Source: Cyanobacteriota bacterium (GTDB taxonomy: Bacteria > Cyanobacteriota > Cyanobacteriia > Leptolyngbyales > Leptolyngbyaceae). Taken from it: 16,831 nucleotides of DNA. Position numbers and translations under genes: made by a program. The notes under the pieces were generated by a model, which did no database searches, had not been told where the DNA came from, and was given only the letters and a program-made list of their open reading frames with translations. Numbering within the stretch: the stretch's first letter is position 1; every line of letters begins with the position of its first letter. Where the stretch lies: the NCBI GenBank assembly GCA_027482985.1, contig JAIXVO010000292.1, forward strand, positions 1 through 16,831, given 5' to 3'. Below are positions 1-7,380 of the stretch, one piece after another.

Positions 1-28
1 AGGTATTGCTAATAGGGGAGGAGATAGC

Positions 29-1645
29 GTGTCACCATTTATGACCACAGTTTTAGCGCAAGACCCGGCGGCGGTTTCGGCCTCGCTGGGAATTCCGCCC
101 AATGTCTTTAATCTCATCGCCAGTCTGTTCGGCGCGCTCGCAATTTTAGTGTTGGGTTGGATCATTGCTGCGCTAGTGAAATCCGGGGTGCGTAATTTAT
201 TGAAGCGCACGGACCTTGATAACCGGATCGTCGGTATGACCGCCGGACAACAGCAGCAAGGTTTCAACATTGAAAAAATCATGGCGGAGATCGTCTTCTG
301 GATCATCATGATCCTGGCGATTGTGGCGGCGCTCAACGTGTTAAACCTGACCACCGTGTCGCAACCGCTGAACAGCTTTTTGAATCAAATTTTCGGCTTC
401 CTGCCCCGGCTGGGTTCGGCGGCGTTGCTGGTGGGTGCTGCTTGGCTATTAGCCACGATCAGTCGGTTGATCGTGGTTCAGTCCGCGCGATCGCTGGCGC
501 TGGATGAAAAAGTGATGGGTGATCCCGATCCCACTGCCCCCGAGATGAATCAGTTTCTCCTCAGTGAAACACTGGGCAATGTGCTGTACTGGTTCATCTT
601 CCTGTTTTTCCTGCCCTTGATTCTCGATGTGTTGGGTTTGCAAGGGCCGTTAGTCCCCGTCCAGAATCTGCTGAATGAATTCCTGGGTGCGTTACCCAAC
701 ATCTTCAAAGCGATCGTGATTGGGGTGGCAGGCTGGCTGATTGCGCGAGTTGTGCGCGAGATTGTTCGTAATTTGCTGGTAGCCGTGGGGACGGATCGGT
801 TTGGGCAACGGCTGGGCTTAGGCCGCACCAGTCAACAACCGCTGTCCTGGATTCTGGCCACGATCGCCTATGTCCTGATCTTGATTCCTACCGCGATCGC
901 GGCTCTGGATGCGCTCCGGATCAGCTCCATTTCTGGTCCCGCCTCGGCCATGTTGAACCAGATTCTGGGTGCAATTCCCCAGATCTTCACAGCGATCGTG
1001 ATTCTGGTGTTTGGCTATGTAATTGGGCAATTGGTCAAGGACTTGGTGACTAACCTGCTCACCGGAGTTGGCTTCAACAATGTCTTGAATTGGTTGGGGA
1101 TCAGCTCCAGTATGGTCAGCCCGCTACCCCCGCCTCCGCCCGTGGATGCCGTTGATCCCGGTGATCCGCTGCTGATTCAACCGGATGCTTACGGTCGCAG
1201 TACCCGCACCCCGTCTGAAATTGTCGGCATTATCGCGCTGATCGGCATTCTGTTGCTGGCGGCAGTCGCGGCAACCAATGTGCTTGGCATTCCCGCCCTC
1301 ACCGCGATCGTCGGTGGCATTCTGGTGCTGCTGGGACAAGTCCTCGTCGGTCTGGTGATCTTTGCGATCGGCTTGTATCTGGCAAACCTGGCCTTCAACA
1401 TTATTGCCAGTTCCGGTAGCGGACAGGCCAAGATTCTTGCCCAAACCGCGCGGATTGCGATTCTGGCATTGGTGATTGCGATGGCCTTGCAACAAATTGG
1501 CATCGCCCCCAACATCATCAATCTGGCGTTTGGCTTGTTATTGGGTGCCATTTCCGTCGCGATCGCCCTGGCCTTTGGTTTAGGTGGACGGGATGTAGCG
1601 GCGGAACAACTGCGAGAATGGCTCAATAGCTTCCGCAACCGCTAG
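29..1645 (+). CDS. MscS-related multi-TM protein with repeated TM-helix motif
   Basis: Predicted inner-membrane protein of 538 residues, related to the mechanosensitive-ion-channel/CmpX-like group. Seen: four copies of an amphipathic-plus-TM unit of the form LNxxLGxxPxxxxAxxIxxxGxxIA, at about 26-65, 118-160, 214-262 and 308-357, with a looser fifth at 430-466. This resembles the Pfam conserved TM-helix repeat (PF05552). The last helix, about 500-523 (AIALAFGLGGRDVA), resembles the glycine/alanine-rich pore helix TM3 of MscS. No soluble MscS beta domain follows; the protein stops at 538. A proline-rich linker (about 365-372) splits the repeats from the C-terminal part. The start is GTG at 29, because GGAGGAG lies about six bases upstream; the ATG at 41 would be too far from it. 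Channel activity is inferred from the family, not shown. Confident on family, less so on role. Confidence 0.85.
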   Translation: MSPFMTTVLAQDPAAVSASLGIPPNVFNLIASLFGALAILVLGWIIAALVKSGVRNLLKRTDLDNRIVGMTAGQQQQGFNIEKIMAEIVFWIIMILAIVAALNVLNLTTVSQPLNSFLNQIFGFLPRLGSAALLVGAAWLLATISRLIVVQSARSLALDEKVMGDPDPTAPEMNQFLLSETLGNVLYWFIFLFFLPLILDVLGLQGPLVPVQNLLNEFLGALPNIFKAIVIGVAGWLIARVVREIVRNLLVAVGTDRFGQRLGLGRTSQQPLSWILATIAYVLILIPTAIAALDALRISSISGPASAMLNQILGAIPQIFTAIVILVFGYVIGQLVKDLVTNLLTGVGFNNVLNWLGISSSMVSPLPPPPPVDAVDPGDPLLIQPDAYGRSTRTPSEIVGIIALIGILLLAAVAATNVLGIPALTAIVGGILVLLGQVLVGLVIFAIGLYLANLAFNIIASSGSGQAKILAQTARIAILALVIAMALQQIGIAPNIINLAFGLLLGAISVAIALAFGLGGRDVAAEQLREWLNSFRNR

Positions 1646-1692
1646 CTGCCCATAGAGAAATAGGTCTGAAGGAACGAAGGGCATGACTTAAT

Positions 1693-1738
1693 TTGCATCT
1701 GAGAGCACAAGACAAGCGTCGTCAGTTCTCAGATGCAA
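1693..1738. repeat. 12-bp perfect inverted repeat downstream of the channel-like gene
   Basis: TTGCATCTGAGA (1693-1704) and its exact reverse complement TCTCAGATGCAA (1727-1738) enclose a 22-base loop. It lies in the 293-base spacer before glgA. No T-run follows the right arm, so it is not a classical intrinsic terminator; an mRNA 3'-end hairpin or a protein-binding site are both possible. Nothing else is recognised in 1646-1860. Confidence 0.6.
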
Positions 1739-1868
1739 CAAGCATGAATGCTAGGGAGGTCTTCCAGCCCAGAATTTTGGTTTTAGACAATTAAATTCCG
1801 CCCTTTGTGAACGATAACATCAACCAATATCTTGAGACTCCGACCGTCAGCAATTCAACTGAGTCAGA

Positions 1869-1903
1869 ACAAAAGTGCGCGATGCGCTGGGGTATACTTT
1901 TGT
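1869..1903 (+). promoter_or_regulatory. Candidate glgA promoter with inverted repeat over the -10
   Basis: TATACT at 1893-1898 fits a sigma-70 type -10 box about 40 bases before the glgA start. No good -35 hexamer is visible 16-18 bases upstream. ACAAAAGT (1869-1876) and ACTTTTGT (1896-1903) form an 8-bp inverted repeat with a 19-base loop whose right half overlaps the -10, which would suit an operator. The promoter call is inference from consensus only. Confidence 0.35.
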
Positions 1904-1938
1904 GAAGTTGAAGGCGATCGCAGTTTGAAGGAGTAGGG

Positions 1939-3414
1939 ATGTACATCGTACAAATTGCCTCTGAGTGTGCCCCCGTGATTAAAGCTGGCGGGCTAGGCGA
2001 TGTGGTGTATGGGCTGAGTCGAGAGCTGGAAACTCGCGGCCATACGGTCGAAATCATTCTGCCCAAGTACGACTGTATGCGGTACGACCACATCTGGGGC
2101 TTGCATGAAGCCTACAACGATCTGTGGGTGCCCTGGTATGATGCGGCGATTCACTGTACGGTTTACTGCGGTTGGGTGCATGGTCGCCTCTGTTTCTTCA
2201 TTGAACCCCACTCCGAAGACTTCTTTTTCGATCGCGGCATTTACTACGGCCACAAAGATGACAACATGCGGTTTGCCTTCTTCAGCAAAGCCGCGCTGCA
2301 ATTCCTTCAACAATCCGGCAAGCGTCCCGACATCTTGCATTGTCACGATTGGCAAACGGGTCTCGTGCCCGTCATGTTGTATGAGATTTATCAGTGGCAC
2401 GGCCTGGGCAATGTGCGCGTTTGCTACACCATCCATAACTTCAAGCATCAAGGCATTGGCGGCACTGAAGTGCTGTGGGCGACCGGACTGAATCAGGAAT
2501 CCTACTACTTTGAATACGATCGCCTGCGCGACAACTTCAATCCCTTCGTGCTCAATTTTATGAAGGGGGGCATCGTTTACTCCAACCATGTCACGACTGT
2601 TTCCCCACATCATGCCTGGGAAGCGCACCTGGGCGAGTTTGGGTATGGCCTGGGACACACGCTGCATCAACATGAACACAAATTTAGTGGAGTGCTAAAC
2701 GGGATTGACTACGATGTCTGGAATCCCGAAATCGATCGCTACATTCCAGAACCCTTCAGTAAAGCCGATCTCACCCCCAAACAACTAAGCAAAAAGGCGT
2801 TGCGCGAACGGCTCTGGCTGCAACATGGCGACAAGCCGATCATTGCCTACATTGGGCGGTTCGATGATCAAAAAGGGGTGCATCTCGTTCATCATGCGAT
2901 TTACTATGCACTGCACCGCAATGCTCAGTTTGTCTTGCTGGGATCGCCCACCGAAGAGGGCATTGCCGCCTGGTTCTGGCATGAGAAGTTTTTCTTGAAC
3001 AATAATCCCGATGTGCATCTGGAGTTGAGTTTTAACGAAGAACTGTCCCATCTGATCTACGCCGGGGCGGACATGATCGTGGTGCCGAGTAACTTTGAAC
3101 CTTGTGGTCTCACCCAAATGATCGGGCTGAAGTACGGCACGGTGCCGATTGTGCGCGGCGTTGGTGGGTTAGTGAATACGGTGTTCGATCGCGATTATGA
3201 CACCACCCATCCCTCTGAAGACCGCAATGGCTATGTGTTCTACCAGACGGATTACCGGGCGTTAGAATCGGCGATGGATCGGGCGATCGGGCTATGGCAC
3301 CACTACCCCGAAGACTTTGAAACCCTGCAACTGCAAGGCATGGCCTACGACTATTCCTGGAATCATCCTGGCGGCGACTATCTCGCGATCTACGAATACA
3401 TCCGCCACAAGTAA
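1939..3414 (+). CDS. glgA: Glycogen synthase, cyanobacterial GlgA2 type
   Basis: Glycosyltransferase family 5 enzyme that transfers glucose from a nucleotide sugar (ADP-glucose in bacteria) to growing alpha-1,4-glucan in the cytosol. Seen in the 491 residues: N-terminal nucleotide-sugar motif KAGGLGD at 15-21 (K15), HDWQTG at 136-141, NGIDYDVWNP at 254-263, GRFDDQKG at 306-313 (R307 and K312 match the phosphate-contacting Arg/Lys of the family), and FEPCGLTQ at 386-393 with the catalytic Glu E387. All key residues are present and the length is normal. The opening MYIVQIASECAPVIK and overall wording are those of the second cyanobacterial isoform (GlgA2) rather than GlgA1; that isoform assignment is from memory of the family. 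AAGGAG sits five bases before ATG. Probably transcribed alone from the TATACT-type promoter; no clear terminator follows. Confidence 0.95.
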   Translation: MYIVQIASECAPVIKAGGLGDVVYGLSRELETRGHTVEIILPKYDCMRYDHIWGLHEAYNDLWVPWYDAAIHCTVYCGWVHGRLCFFIEPHSEDFFFDRGIYYGHKDDNMRFAFFSKAALQFLQQSGKRPDILHCHDWQTGLVPVMLYEIYQWHGLGNVRVCYTIHNFKHQGIGGTEVLWATGLNQESYYFEYDRLRDNFNPFVLNFMKGGIVYSNHVTTVSPHHAWEAHLGEFGYGLGHTLHQHEHKFSGVLNGIDYDVWNPEIDRYIPEPFSKADLTPKQLSKKALRERLWLQHGDKPIIAYIGRFDDQKGVHLVHHAIYYALHRNAQFVLLGSPTEEGIAAWFWHEKFFLNNNPDVHLELSFNEELSHLIYAGADMIVVPSNFEPCGLTQMIGLKYGTVPIVRGVGGLVNTVFDRDYDTTHPSEDRNGYVFYQTDYRALESAMDRAIGLWHHYPEDFETLQLQGMAYDYSWNHPGGDYLAIYEYIRHK

Positions 3415-3575
3415 GGCTCCCCCTCGACGGGCTGCCAGCGATAGCATGCCGCCGCCCAGGATGATCCGCATCACAAGCCCAACGAGGCAAAATCACCTCT
3501 CCCGCAATCCCTGCATCACCAGGCCGATTGGGGGTTCGTTGGATACTAAAACTGTTGAGTTGCCCCCCATCTACC

Positions 3576-3764
3576 ATGATTTCTCAAATTCCCACATCGG
3601 ATTCGTTAGAACAAATCGTTAACCGCATCCTCTCCTCCCGCCAAATTACCCGCCGCGATCAATTCCATTTGCTGTCGCTGCAAAGCCTAACCAGTCAAGA
3701 GCAAGCCTTGATCAATCGCCTCTTCGATCGCCTCCGCATGGGGTTCGTCAAAGTGGTGGATTAG
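3576..3764 (+). CDS. Small hypothetical protein (62 aa), probably conserved in cyanobacteria
   Basis: A 62-residue soluble, charged protein beginning MISQIPTSDSLEQIVNRIL and ending FDRLRMGFVKVVD. Its style (R-x-IT-RxDQ..., then EQALINRLFDRL) is like short hypothetical proteins seen in many cyanobacteria; I cannot give a function. The frame stays open upstream to 3528, but the ATG at 3576 gives the form expected for such proteins; the upstream residues look like noise. There is no clear Shine-Dalgarno. The 3' end converges with and overlaps the stop of the opposite-strand permease by four bases (3761-3764). Spacer 3415-3575 shows nothing else. Confidence 0.65.
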   Translation: MISQIPTSDSLEQIVNRILSSRQITRRDQFHLLSLQSLTSQEQALINRLFDRLRMGFVKVVD

Positions 3765-4384
3765 CGTTTGATGGTGCAGCGTTTTTCCAGCCAGCCAATG
3801 CCGTAGTCGGCTAATAGGGCGATCGCGGCGGCTGGTACGGCTCCGGCAAGAATCAAATCATTGTTAACGACAGCAATGCCGCGAAAAATAAACACACCTA
3901 AGCCTCCCGCGCCGATCGCGGCGGCGATCGTGGCGATGCCCACAGCAATCACGGTCGCCACCCGCACTCCCGCTAAAATCACCCCTGCCGCCAACGGCAA
4001 TTCCACCCGTGACAGCAGTTGCCAATCGGTCATGCCCATCCCCTGCCCCGCTTCGCGCACGGCTGGATCAACCGCCATAATGCCCGTGTAAGTGTTGCGG
4101 ATAATCGGCAAAAACGAGTAAAGCGTCAGGGCGATGACCGCCGGGACAGCCCCAATCCCCACCAGGGGAATCAGCAACCCAAACATCGCCAGACTAGGAA
4201 TCGTTTGCAAAATATTCGCCAGCGCTAAAACGGGCTGACGCAAAGTTTTTTGCCGTGTAATCAAGACACCGAGGGGGAGACTCACCAGGATGGCGATCGC
4301 GATCGCAATGCCCACCAACACCAGATGTTCACCCGTCCGTTGCAGAATCTCTGACCCATAGCGAATCAAAAAGAAATTACTCAT
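3761..4384 (-). CDS. ABC permease, glycine betaine/osmoprotectant type (OpuBB/ProW-like)
   Basis: Integral membrane subunit of an osmoprotectant-family ABC importer, 207 residues with five to six hydrophobic segments and one BPD_transp_1 domain. Seen: the cytoplasmic EAA loop REAGQGMGMTDWQLLSRVELPLA (one read of about 23 residues, here named by its conserved E-A, G and LP), preceded by ILQTIPSLAMFGLLIPL, the usual ProW/OpuCB wording. ATG at 4384 is preferred because GAGG lies six bases upstream; TTG at 4402 and GTG at 4390 are in frame but lack a better site. No ATPase or substrate-binding protein is adjacent, so partners must be elsewhere or fused. Leader DNA holds a 32-bp palindrome and an AT-rich stretch, possible control elements. 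Substrate within the osmoprotectant group is not decidable. Confidence 0.88.
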   Translation of the reverse strand: MSNFFLIRYGSEILQRTGEHLVLVGIAIAIAILVSLPLGVLITRQKTLRQPVLALANILQTIPSLAMFGLLIPLVGIGAVPAVIALTLYSFLPIIRNTYTGIMAVDPAVREAGQGMGMTDWQLLSRVELPLAAGVILAGVRVATVIAVGIATIAAAIGAGGLGVFIFRGIAVVNNDLILAGAVPAAAIALLADYGIGWLEKRCTIKR

Positions 4385-4471
4385 CCCCACCCTCGTCCTC
4401 AAGTCCTGCCCTCCAGAATAGAGGATCTCAGCCGCAGGAGGACAGGTGAGAAGTTGATCAATCTTGCCTCA

Positions 4472-4503
4472 GATCTGCGCCTTCTTGCAAGAAGGCGCAG
4501 ATC
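4472..4503. repeat. Perfect 32-bp palindrome in the permease leader
   Basis: Sixteen-base arms meet with no loop at 4487/4488. The left arm is GATCTGCGCCTTCTTG and the right arm is its exact reverse complement. It sits 88 bases upstream of the permease start. No T-run flanks it on either side. It could be a regulator-binding site, a leader hairpin for the permease mRNA, or a mobile palindromic element. Confidence 0.85.
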
Positions 4504-4514
4504 GCTCTGGAGTT

Positions 4515-4607
4515 AACAGATAGATTTTATTCGAAAAAATTCCGAGTTCTTAAATGAGTCTTTAGTTAGTCAAAGTTAATTAAAAAACAGGTTTATAAAA
4601 TATTTCT
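4515..4607 (-). promoter_or_regulatory. AT-rich block, candidate permease promoter region
   Basis: About 90 bases of strongly AT-rich DNA in an otherwise GC-rich window. On the minus strand it contains AAATATTTTATAAA (rc of 4592-4605), a plausible -10 environment for the osmoprotectant permease. If transcription starts here, the 32-bp palindrome would lie in the 5' leader. No exact -35/-10 pair can be assigned. Confidence 0.3.
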
Positions 4608-4763
4608 TCAACGATTAAATGAGTAGAAAAGAGTGCGATCGCGGGTGTGATTCACGATCGCATAGGGTGCGCCGTTAATATCCTCGTATTTGATTGGTTG
4701 TTCGGCTTCCCAAGCGAGGTATTCTTCAGGAATCATTGAGGCGGAATGGACTTGAGCAATCAT
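4608..4763 (-). pseudogene. Truncated Uma2-family (DUF820) N-terminal fragment
   Basis: The frame encodes about 51 residues from ATG 4763, including MIPEEYLAWEAEQPIKYEDI and then NGAPYAI. This matches the N-terminal opening usual in cyanobacterial Uma2 proteins (YLAWEAxQPxRYEYINGExYAM), which normally continue to about 190 residues with a PD-(D/E)xK core. Here similarity ends after about 35 residues and the frame stops at 4608; no catalytic residues remain. The open frame extends upstream to 4823 but those residues do not look family-like. Most likely a decayed gene. It abuts the HsdM fragment, so this stretch looks like accumulated debris. Confidence 0.6.
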
Positions 4764-4794
4764 GAGGCGGCTCCAGTAGCAGTAACTTGTAAGT

Positions 4795-5106
4795 TCAAGG
4801 ACTGGCTGAATCGGTGAACTCATTCATCATGGTCTGAATTTCTTGCAGGGCATTGCCCAAATTTATCGCGATCGCCGCCGCAATCTCCTCTGGCTCCGTC
4901 AGATCATCCTCCGGATCATTACTCGTATCCCGTAACCAGGCCAGATCGAGATTGTCATTGCGATCGCGAATTTGCTGCCGCGTAAAACATTGCCATCGCC
5001 CCATCTTCCCCTGATCCTGGTGATCGGCCTGCCCCCAGGGAGCAGCCCCAAATGCCGCCTCAAACTCAGCAAAATCGGCGATCGTCAGCCACCGAGTGTT
5101 GCCCAA
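4795..5106 (-). pseudogene. C-terminal remnant of type I restriction methyltransferase (HsdM-like)
   Basis: About 103 residues resembling the last part of a type I restriction-modification M subunit or its N6-adenine methylase C-terminal tail. Seen: FAEFEAAFG, then CFTRQQIRDRNDNLDLAWLRD, then an acidic DDLTEPEEIAAAIA helix; this order (phenylalanine-rich helix, ITEIxxRxxNLDxxWLKDxS, PEPExIAxxI) is typical of the HsdM C-terminus. The SAM-binding core and the NPPY catalytic motif are missing, so it cannot be an active methylase. The first in-frame initiation codon is TTG at 5106, without a clear ribosome site; the frame is open further upstream but overlaps the next gene. No S or R subunit is present. 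Family assignment is from motif memory and would need a profile search. Confidence 0.6.
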
Positions 5107-5138
5107 ACGGGCTATTCCCCACGTGTCCGTTGCCCTCC

Positions 5139-5516
5139 CTAGAGGCGATTCAAATTGATCCCCACACTGCGGTTGGGGGCAGGCGGTTGGAAGGTTTCCA
5201 GGGGATGGGTTTCCGGCAGTACGCGGGAAGGGGTGTGAATTAAATCGGCGGGAATGATTGTGCTGGGCATGCCGCCGCCATCGGGTTTCACTGGGTATGC
5301 CTGAATGGAATTGGCGACACTATTTAAGGTGGTCGCATCCAAACCGGATAATTGCCCAGTGCGCACCTGTTGAATTTCGATGGGCTGTGTCGTCAGCAGA
5401 CTACTTTGGGGCCGCGTCACCATCCCGGTGGGCGAACTGACGGTTTGCGCACCAACAGATGGCAAGACCGCGATCGCCCCCAGTCCACCCAGTAACCCGA
5501 TCAATACACACTTCAT
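5139..5516 (-). CDS. Hypothetical secreted protein (125 aa)
   Basis: I do not recognise this protein. Seen: a good signal peptide (MKCVLIGLLGGLGAIAVLP, cleavage likely after VGA at residue 23), followed by a polar, proline- and threonine-rich chain of about 100 residues without cysteines or repeats. It is probably exported to the periplasm or thylakoid lumen. The start is ATG 5516; only a weak GAAG lies upstream. It stands alone, 166 bases downstream of the last permease stop, and 32 bases before the HsdM remnant. The 166-base spacer 5517-5682 shows nothing recognisable. Confidence 0.6.
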   Translation of the reverse strand: MKCVLIGLLGGLGAIAVLPSVGAQTVSSPTGMVTRPQSSLLTTQPIEIQQVRTGQLSGLDATTLNSVANSIQAYPVKPDGGGMPSTIIPADLIHTPSRVLPETHPLETFQPPAPNRSVGINLNRL

Positions 5517-5682
5517 AGAACTTCAACCCAGATGATGCGATAGATTAGCAGAACAAACCCGTGGAAGTCTTGAGATCAACGGCGATCGCCAGTTTGCCTC
5601 AAGCCACTTCTTAAGATTACTTGATTATCTTTAATTGGAAAAAGACCGAGGTGGGTGATTTCACAGAATCCTCAACTGGTAT

Positions 5683-6618
5683 CTAATCGCCTGTACTTTC
5701 TTTCACGTAGGGGATACCCAATGCGGCGGGAGGCGTGGATTTGCCCGCTAGTCCCACCAGAGCCAGCAGCGCCACGAGATAGGGCAACATTGTCAACAGT
5801 TGGTAGGGAATATTTAGGTTGAACGCCTGGACGCGTAACTGTAAGGCTTCCGTGGCACCAAACAGCAGGCAGGCCAGGGCTGTATACACGGGATGCCAAC
5901 GGCCGAAGATCAAAGCCGCCAGCGCAATAAAGCCTTTCCCCGCACTAATGCCTTCCGTGAAGAAGCGCACATGCACCAGCACCAGGTAAGCGCCACCCAA
6001 CGCGGCCAGACACCCACTCACAATGACGCTGATATACCGCACTCGTGCCACCCCAATCCCAGCCGTATCCGCCGCTCGCGGATATTCTCCGACCGCCCGT
6101 AGCGTTAATCCCAAGCTGGTACGAAACAGCAGGTAAGTGAGCAGCGGAATCAGCAGGAGTAAGCCATAGACCAGCACATCCTGATCAAATAACAACGTGC
6201 CCAGAATCGGGATCTGACTCAAGCCGGGAATGGCGATCGCCCCCAGTCCGGGCAATTTTTGCGTGGTATCTGCCGTGAACACCAGCCGGGAGGCAAATGC
6301 CGTCAGTCCTGCCGCCGAGAGATTGATGGCTAATCCCGACACCAGTTGATCGACGCGCAAAGACACGCTCAACCAGGCATGCAGTAAGCCGACTAAACCC
6401 CCCGCCGCGATCGCCGCCAGCACACCTACCCAACCATTGCCGCTATAGAACGTTGCTGCCGCCCCCACAAACGCCCCCGTCAACAGCATGCCTTCCAGGG
6501 CAATATTCAGGACCCCCGATCGCTCTGAGAGCAGGCCGCCCAATGCAGCAAAGGCGATCGGCACAGATAGCCGCAAACTCGCAGCTAAATAATCTGCGAT
6601 AAAACCCGTATTGCTCAT
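5683..6618 (-). CDS. ABC permease, nucleoside/simple-sugar type (NupQ/YufQ-like, COG1079)
   Basis: Second membrane subunit of a BmpA-type nucleoside or simple-sugar importer, 311 residues with about eight to nine hydrophobic segments. Seen: ERSGVLNIALEGMLLTGAF at 32-50, the hallmark of this permease group, DQLVSGLAINL at 90-100, GEYPRAADTAGI on the cytoplasmic loop and GKGFIALAALIFGRWHP near the C-terminus. Length is normal. Its ATG overlaps the stop of the upstream Uma2 gene (ATGA at 6615-6618), implying translational coupling. It pairs with the NupP-like permease at 7421-8476. The expected ATPase (two nucleotide-binding domains) and lipoprotein receptor are not downstream. Substrate is inferred from the family only. 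Confidence 0.9.
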   Translation of the reverse strand: MSNTGFIADYLAASLRLSVPIAFAALGGLLSERSGVLNIALEGMLLTGAFVGAAATFYSGNGWVGVLAAIAAGGLVGLLHAWLSVSLRVDQLVSGLAINLSAAGLTAFASRLVFTADTTQKLPGLGAIAIPGLSQIPILGTLLFDQDVLVYGLLLLIPLLTYLLFRTSLGLTLRAVGEYPRAADTAGIGVARVRYISVIVSGCLAALGGAYLVLVHVRFFTEGISAGKGFIALAALIFGRWHPVYTALACLLFGATEALQLRVQAFNLNIPYQLLTMLPYLVALLALVGLAGKSTPPAALGIPYVKESTGD

Positions 6619-7334
6619 CCTTGATCCTGACCCATTGCCCGCAGTTGCGCCCGCAGCCGTTCAATTTCTTGCTCTGCTGCGTCTGCCCTAGCCCGCTCTT
6701 GTTCGGCTCTAAACCGCTCTTGTTCGGCTCTAAACCGCTCTTGTTCGGCTCTGACTCGTTCTTGTTCGGCTCTGGCGGTAATTTGCTCGTAGGTCTCGAA
6801 CGGTTGTCCATCAGGGCGATGCAACTTTAACTGACCCGTCTCATTCAGGTCAAATCGAATCCCTAGGCGGGGACTGACCCAACCCTGGATTTCCGCGATC
6901 GCCTCCAGCCAGTCGTCGCGCCGCACAAAGCCTGCCAATTCCTGATGGTCGGGGTCATACAGGTAATACTCCTCGACCCCATACCGTTCGTAAAACTGAA
7001 ATTTGCGCGTCATTTCCGCGATCGTATTACCGGGAGAAATGACCTCAAACACCACTTGCGGCGGGATATTCGCCTCTTTCCATTGCTGGTAACTGCCACG
7101 GTCTCCTTTGGGTCGGCCAAACACAATCAAAGTATCGGGAGCCTGACACAGTTTGTTGTTGCCCTCTACCGGATACCAGAGCAGATCGCCTGCCACAAAA
7201 ACTTGGGGATCGTCTAAAAACAGCCAGTCGCAGCCCTTTTTCAGATAAACGATCGCCTCAAATTGTTTGGGATTGTCTGCTATCGGCTGACCGTCGGAGT
7301 TGGGATATTGAATCAGGGGGGGAAGGGTGACCAT
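6615..7334 (-). CDS. Uma2-family putative endonuclease with coiled-coil tail
   Basis: Uma2 (DUF820) proteins have a PD-(D/E)xK restriction-endonuclease-like fold; their cellular role is largely unknown. Seen in 239 residues: PDTLIVFGRPKGDRGSYQQW (D67), PPQVVFEVISPGN (E97) and TRKFQFYERYGVEEYYLYDP (K111), giving the D-E-K catalytic set. After the core (about 1-180), residues 186-232 are a charged coiled coil containing four RAEQERx heptads. ATG 7334 has no strong ribosome site. The gene lies between two permeases of one importer, 86 bases after the first and overlapping the second by four bases, so it is co-transcribed with them. Uma2 genes are mobile and multicopy in cyanobacteria, so insertion by chance is possible. 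Nuclease activity is inferred. Confidence 0.88.
   Translation of the reverse strand: MVTLPPLIQYPNSDGQPIADNPKQFEAIVYLKKGCDWLFLDDPQVFVAGDLLWYPVEGNNKLCQAPDTLIVFGRPKGDRGSYQQWKEANIPPQVVFEVISPGNTIAEMTRKFQFYERYGVEEYYLYDPDHQELAGFVRRDDWLEAIAEIQGWVSPRLGIRFDLNETGQLKLHRPDGQPFETYEQITARAEQERVRAEQERFRAEQERFRAEQERARADAAEQEIERLRAQLRAMGQDQG
6690..6773. repeat. Four tandem 21-bp units coding for RAEQERx heptads
   Basis: Four 21-base units inside the Uma2 gene encode RAEQERV, RAEQERF, RAEQERF and RAEQERA (residues 188-215). On the plus strand the core is CTCTTGTTCGGCTCTAAAC, with the two central units nearly identical and the outer ones diverged. The period equals seven codons, so copy-number change would lengthen the coiled coil without shifting frame. 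Confidence 0.85.
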
Positions 7335-7380
7335 TGCCAGCAGCCAGCGTCAGAATATTGATGATTCTACCAAGTGTGAG

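Noticed and set aside
1993..2679. Long minus-strand open frame opposite glgA
   Set aside because: It lies wholly within glgA, whose motifs are complete, and has no family resemblance or ribosome site.
3110..3577. Minus-strand open frame across the glgA 3' end
   Set aside because: Arginine/serine/glycine-rich shadow translation overlapping glgA; no domain visible.
6690..6773. Tandem 21-bp units considered as a CRISPR array
   Set aside because: Units are contiguous without unique spacers and keep a protein frame, so they are coding heptads.
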